A stretch of 64,000 bases of DNA from Deferribacteres bacterium (lineage in GTDB: Bacteria; Zhuqueibacterota; Zhuqueibacteria; Zhuqueibacterales; Geothermadaptataceae), in the NCBI GenBank assembly GCA_020633655.1, contig JACKDF010000012.1:62001-126000 (forward strand), in the 5' to 3' direction. The notes beneath the pieces are model-generated. The model saw only the letters and a program-made list of their open reading frames with translations, did no database searches and was not told the DNA's origin. Positions within the stretch are counted from its first letter, which is position 1; each line of letters opens with the position of its first letter. Position numbers and translations under genes: made by a program. Positions 61,440-64,000 of the stretch are shown here, in pieces.

Positions 61440-62144
61440 TCAATCCCTAACAAGACGAACACTAAAACCGCCCTGCATCCCGAATTCACCGCGGACGTAT
61501 TCTGGAGTAATGTACCGCAAAGTACGGAGCCAAGCGAAGTCACCTTCCTGAGCAGTAGATGACCACCAACCACCGGTGCGACCGATACTGTTGAATTCTC
61601 CAAAGACATTACGGAAACCGGAAGGAAGAGCTGTAAAACCGCTTTCATTTGTTCCATTGGTATTCTTGTACCAACCCCTGGTTGTCTTTAATTTACTTGC
61701 TGCTTGATTGTCTAAATATTCCTCTAACTCTTTCCAATCTTCATCCGTTGGTACGTGCCAGCCCTGTGGGGCAATATTACGTTTATCAGAAATTGCGTAC
61801 CAATTGTACAATAAACCAAAGGCTTCTATATTGGATGTTTTATTCGCATATGCACTGTACGAGCCGCTTTTTAGTTTTGACCATTCTATTGCATTCATCA
61901 CATTCGGAACAGGATCGCCATTGCTGTAGTGAGTCACCCTTAAGTTTTCAGCCAACCATTCTTGATTTCCTATTTTTATTGTAGCGTAAACATTACCGTC
62001 TGCATCTATTAATTCACCAAACGCTTCCATGTTTACTTCTTGTATTATTTTTTTGCCTGGACTTATTTCATGTTTAGAACAAGAGAGTAAAAATAATAGT
62101 AATACCAGAAAAAAACCAATTTGTAGCTTTTTAAAAAATTCCAT
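61440..62144 (-). CDS. FISUMP-domain lipoprotein
   Basis: 234 residues. A lipoprotein signal (FFLVLLLFLLSC, lipobox LLSC about residue 22). The rest is one FISUMP domain (Fibrobacter succinogenes major paralogous domain): IKIGNQEWLAENLRVTHY, GLLYNWYAISDKRNIAPQGW, HVPTDEDWKELEEYL, ALPSGFRNVFGEFN and GGFSVRLVRD. Such domains are widespread in FCB surface lipoproteins; their role is unknown. It is followed by no gene in the same direction before the esterase. The lipobox places it in the outer membrane or at the inner membrane, not resolved. Confidence 0.9.
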   Translation of the reverse strand: MEFFKKLQIGFFLVLLLFLLSCSKHEISPGKKIIQEVNMEAFGELIDADGNVYATIKIGNQEWLAENLRVTHYSNGDPVPNVMNAIEWSKLKSGSYSAYANKTSNIEAFGLLYNWYAISDKRNIAPQGWHVPTDEDWKELEEYLDNQAASKLKTTRGWYKNTNGTNESGFTALPSGFRNVFGEFNSIGRTGGWWSSTAQEGDFAWLRTLRYITPEYVRGEFGMQGGFSVRLVRD

Positions 62145-62249
62145 ATCTACGGTCTCCCAATTAATTTTGTTGTAGAATTATAAATTTTACTGCAAATTTA
62201 AAAAATTATTCCAGAGCGAATTTGCTTTAAAAATTGACATTTTCGTAAG

Positions 62250-62315
62250 CGAACACAGACTTATATTGCAGCGGTTTTAAACCTAAAAAACACAATGAAC
62301 CTCCGGCTGTGTTCG
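62250..62315. repeat. Inverted repeat CGAACACAG / CTGTGTTCG
   Basis: Perfect 9-bp arms 49 nt apart, between the FISUMP gene start and the stop of the small membrane protein gene. I compared it with integron attC sites, but the required core (GTTRRRY / RYYYAAC) is missing. Confidence 0.35.
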
Positions 62316-62397
62316 GAACTAATTTTTGACAACTGATGAATGTAAATATGGTTATTATCAACAGTTGTAGACTATATTTTGCGCTCATCGCAATGTG

Positions 62398-62961
62398 TCA
62401 ATTTAATTTATTGTTTATTAATTTATTGCTCATTATTATAATTGCAATACAAATAATTAATATGGCTAGTGCTCCAGCCATTCCTAATTGCATAGATAAA
62501 TCGTTATCACGGGATCCCCAAAATACTAATGAACCTAAAATTGTTACGGAAAAAAAGGAAATAATAATACTATAAATTGACATCTCTATTTTTCCAGATG
62601 TTTTAAATCTTTTTATCCAAAGTATAATAGTCATCAAGAATCCTATTAAAGCTCCACAAAATTGCTGCACATCATAATTGTCTATAAGATTTTTCATTAC
62701 TTTACTTTCTGCAATAAAAATCATAAGTACAATTACTAATATAGTCCATATTATGGATATTAAAATGCCTTTCCTTTTTGAGGAGATGATAGTTGCATAT
62801 CCAATAAATCCATAAAATATTTCAATAATTCCGATGATTATAACACCAAAAAATATAAAGTTTCCAACTCCCGATAAAAGAATTCCAACCAGCGTTAATA
62901 AGCACCCGATTCCAAAATGTTTCATATGGTTAGTGATTTTGAATTTACTATGACTTCCCAT
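62398..62961 (-). CDS. Small multi-pass membrane protein of unknown function
   Basis: 187 residues with about five or six hydrophobic helices (IGCLLTLVGILLSGVGNFIF, GVIIIGIIEIFYGFIGYATI, IIWTILVIVLMIFIAESKVM, ALAILIICIAIIIMSNKLIN). GAAAGGAAATTG precedes the ATG. No family recognised. It lies in the AT-rich accessory tail, more AT-rich than the core genes, near a toxin-antitoxin pair, which suggests horizontally acquired DNA. Confidence 0.65.
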   Translation of the reverse strand: MGSHSKFKITNHMKHFGIGCLLTLVGILLSGVGNFIFFGVIIIGIIEIFYGFIGYATIISSKRKGILISIIWTILVIVLMIFIAESKVMKNLIDNYDVQQFCGALIGFLMTIILWIKRFKTSGKIEMSIYSIIISFFSVTILGSLVFWGSRDNDLSMQLGMAGALAILIICIAIIIMSNKLINNKLN

Positions 62962-63215
62962 TTACAATTTCCTTTCACTTGCTTTTTTATGAGTTAAAAT
63001 TTATTTATTCTTTTTAACAATAATATTTAACATACAGTAAGTAAAGATTTACATTACTAACTTTTAAATTGGTGTAAAATTGAACATGTTTATTACCATT
63101 ATAGTTTATCTTTTGAATTATCTATTGCGATATTGAGCATGTAAAAATGTAACAAAAACAAAAAATTTTCTCTCCAAGGTATGAGAGTGAATCTTAAACA
63201 ATTTTTGCCAATTCC

Positions 63216-63365
63216 TTAGATAAAGTCAACATGCAGTCGCTTGCCGAGAGCTAAAGCTGCCCGTTCTAAGGTATGCAAAGTAACGGATTCTATTCGCTGG
63301 ATCAGGTAATCGGTCCTCACTTTAAGAGCAGGCGTTTGTTCCGTTTCTTCTCTCTCAGCGGGGCG
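63216..63365 (-). pseudogene. 3' fragment of an XRE-type antitoxin/regulator
   Basis: The minus-strand frame reads TPALKVRTDYLIQRIESVTL then HTLERAALALGKRLHVDFI and a stop. This matches the end of the helix-turn-helix domain of XRE-type regulators (RIESxTLxTLxRAAxALGxRLxVDF). It has no start codon and is cut off by a stop at 63366-63368; it overlaps the end of the antitoxin gene by 11 nt. Read as a decayed neighbour, perhaps from an older toxin-antitoxin pair. Confidence 0.5.
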
Positions 63366-63651
63366 TTAAAGAGCCATTTAGATATTTATGCACAATACTT
63401 GAAATAAGTGTTTGATAAGGTATACCTTCTTCAATTGCTTTGATCTGGATTTGGTGATAATCCTTTTGAGAAAGACGAAGATTGATTCTTTTATCTTTTT
63501 TTAACGTGTTTCGAGCCGCTTCCATTGCTTTCTTCTTTTCCTGCTCAATATTTTTAACAGGTTGCCATTCATCACGTTCGAATGATTCCATCAAATCTTT
63601 CTCTTCCTGATCGATTGGCTTAAATGCTTTTTTATTTATCTTATTCATCAT
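63355..63651 (-). CDS. BrnA-like antitoxin (ribbon-helix-helix)
   Basis: 98 residues. A charged N-terminal half (FERDEWQPV, EKKKAMEAARNTL) is followed by a ribbon-helix-helix domain, RINLRLSQKDYHQIQIKAIE, then EGIPYQTLISSIVHKYLNG. This arrangement, DNA-binding fold at the C-terminus, fits the BrnA/CopG-type antitoxin that neutralises the BrnT toxin and represses the operon. Its ATG overlaps the toxin stop by 4 nt (ATGA), and the toxin is encoded first, as in brnTA. Confidence 0.85.
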   Translation of the reverse strand: MMNKINKKAFKPIDQEEKDLMESFERDEWQPVKNIEQEKKKAMEAARNTLKKDKRINLRLSQKDYHQIQIKAIEEGIPYQTLISSIVHKYLNGSLTPR

Positions 63652-63917
63652 TCTCCCTTCAAACCGTATTTTTTTGTGTATTTCCGGCTAGGAAAAGCTG
63701 TTTTTAAAAATATCTCATCATCGTTTTCCATATAAGGTACAATGATGGCATAGTTGTCGATTTCTAAAACATACATTTTTTGGTTGGGATATCCAGGATT
63801 TTCTTCGATTCCAATCAGTCCGCCAGACTCAATTAATAAGGCAATTTCTTCAAAAGATATCCCGCGTTCCCGTTTGATAATTTCGTTTTTTTCAGGATTC
63901 CAATTTATGTATTTCAT
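63648..63917 (-). CDS. BrnT-family toxin (RelE-fold ribonuclease)
   Basis: 89 residues, normal for BrnT. Family pattern: NWNPEKNEIIKRERGISFEE at the N-terminus (BrnT proteins start FxWDxxKxxxxxxKHGIxFE), MYVLEIDNYAIIVPYMENDD in the middle and FLKTAFPSRKYTKKYG at the end with the basic catalytic residues. The usual His of KHGI is replaced by Arg-Glu-Arg-Gly, so activity needs checking. BrnT toxins cleave RNA. The ATG lies only 6 nt beyond a strong -10 element, so the mRNA is probably leaderless. Confidence 0.85.
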   Translation of the reverse strand: MKYINWNPEKNEIIKRERGISFEEIALLIESGGLIGIEENPGYPNQKMYVLEIDNYAIIVPYMENDDEIFLKTAFPSRKYTKKYGLKGE

Positions 63918-63923
63918 GTAATG

Positions 63924-63952
63924 AATATAGGATTGCGTCTGCCTTTTGTCAA
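63924..63952 (-). promoter_or_regulatory. Consensus-like promoter giving a leaderless toxin-antitoxin mRNA
   Basis: Minus strand TTGACA (63952-63947), a 17-bp spacer and TATATT (63929-63924). Only CATTAC separates the -10 element from the ATG at 63917, so transcription should start at or next to the A of the start codon. No ribosome site is present. Confidence 0.75.
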
Positions 63953-64000
63953 TCGATTTTTGGGGGTTGTGTTGATGAAGTTTTTTGCCGTCACGCCACA

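Noticed and set aside
62250..62315. Integron attC site between small accessory genes
   Set aside because: The 9-bp arms look attractive in a cassette-like region, but the GTTRRRY / RYYYAAC core is absent and neighbouring genes lack matching sites.
1..64000. CRISPR array or complete insertion sequence
   Set aside because: No regularly spaced direct repeats and no transposase or Cas gene were found; the repeats present are palindromic intergenic elements.

Overview
The window looks like a chromosomal segment of a Gram-negative bacterium of the Fibrobacterota-Chlorobiota-Bacteroidota (FCB) group, most like the Calditrichota / KSB1 / Ignavibacteria side. This is an inference from gene content. 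Four secreted proteins end in the C-terminal sorting domain whose first motif reads QNYPNPFNP or close to it, as is common in those lineages. There is a six-subunit Na+-NQR, a one-protein hybrid two-component regulator of the Bacteroidetes type, a DUF5916 outer-membrane protein and a FISUMP lipoprotein. No ribosomal RNA, phage, complete insertion sequence or CRISPR array is visible.

Layout. 0.1-8.5 kb: a DPP-IV-like peptidase, a coupled operon (DUF885 hydrolase, APC permease, aldo/keto reductase fused to RidA) and a Tat-exported aldo/keto reductase. 8.6-14.2 kb: a decayed DHFR/RibD-like remnant, a small HEAT-like protein, a secreted GH13 amylase, a DinB/DUF1569 protein and an SLC12-like transporter. 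14.5-23.1 kb: two sorting-domain proteins (one a beta-helix adhesin or enzyme) and a 1385-residue hybrid sensor. 23.7-31.5 kb: the complete respiratory sodium pump locus nqrABCDEF followed by a CBS-domain gene, apbE and nqrM. 32.4-40.4 kb: three large secreted or outer-membrane proteins. 40.6-43.2 kb: metY-metX behind what looks like a leader-peptide attenuator. 43.5-50.2 kb, plus strand: cobalamin adenosyltransferase, isopentenyl-diphosphate isomerase, an ECF sigma / anti-sigma / two HEAT-protein operon and an outer-membrane-like protein. 50.4-50.7 kb: four tRNA genes (Gly, Cys, Leu, Gly). 51.1-60.8 kb: mannoside degradation (GH38, GH2, GHL10) and a secreted esterase/peptidase. 61.4-64 kb: an accessory tail with a FISUMP lipoprotein, a small membrane protein and a BrnTA-like toxin-antitoxin pair.

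How the genes work together. NqrA-F, ApbE (attaches FMN to NqrB and NqrC) and NqrM (iron delivery/maturation) make up a self-contained sodium pump module. MetX and MetY make homocysteine from homoserine by direct sulfhydrylation. Their leader encodes a 29-residue peptide with clustered Met and Cys codons, followed by mutually exclusive antiterminator and terminator stems; this is the most interesting regulatory signal in the window. GH38, GH2 and GHL10 lack signal peptides and would finish mannoside breakdown inside the cell.

The intergenic DNA is rich in small palindromic elements. The most striking is a family of about 90-bp elements with AACCTG...CAGGTT-like ends and a GGGCAGGGGATATCCCCTGCCC-like core, which repeatedly lies just downstream of minus-strand stop codons. 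A second type has TTGGGGGCTGTGTCAAAACA-like ends (MITE-like); one copy sits inside a member of the first family.
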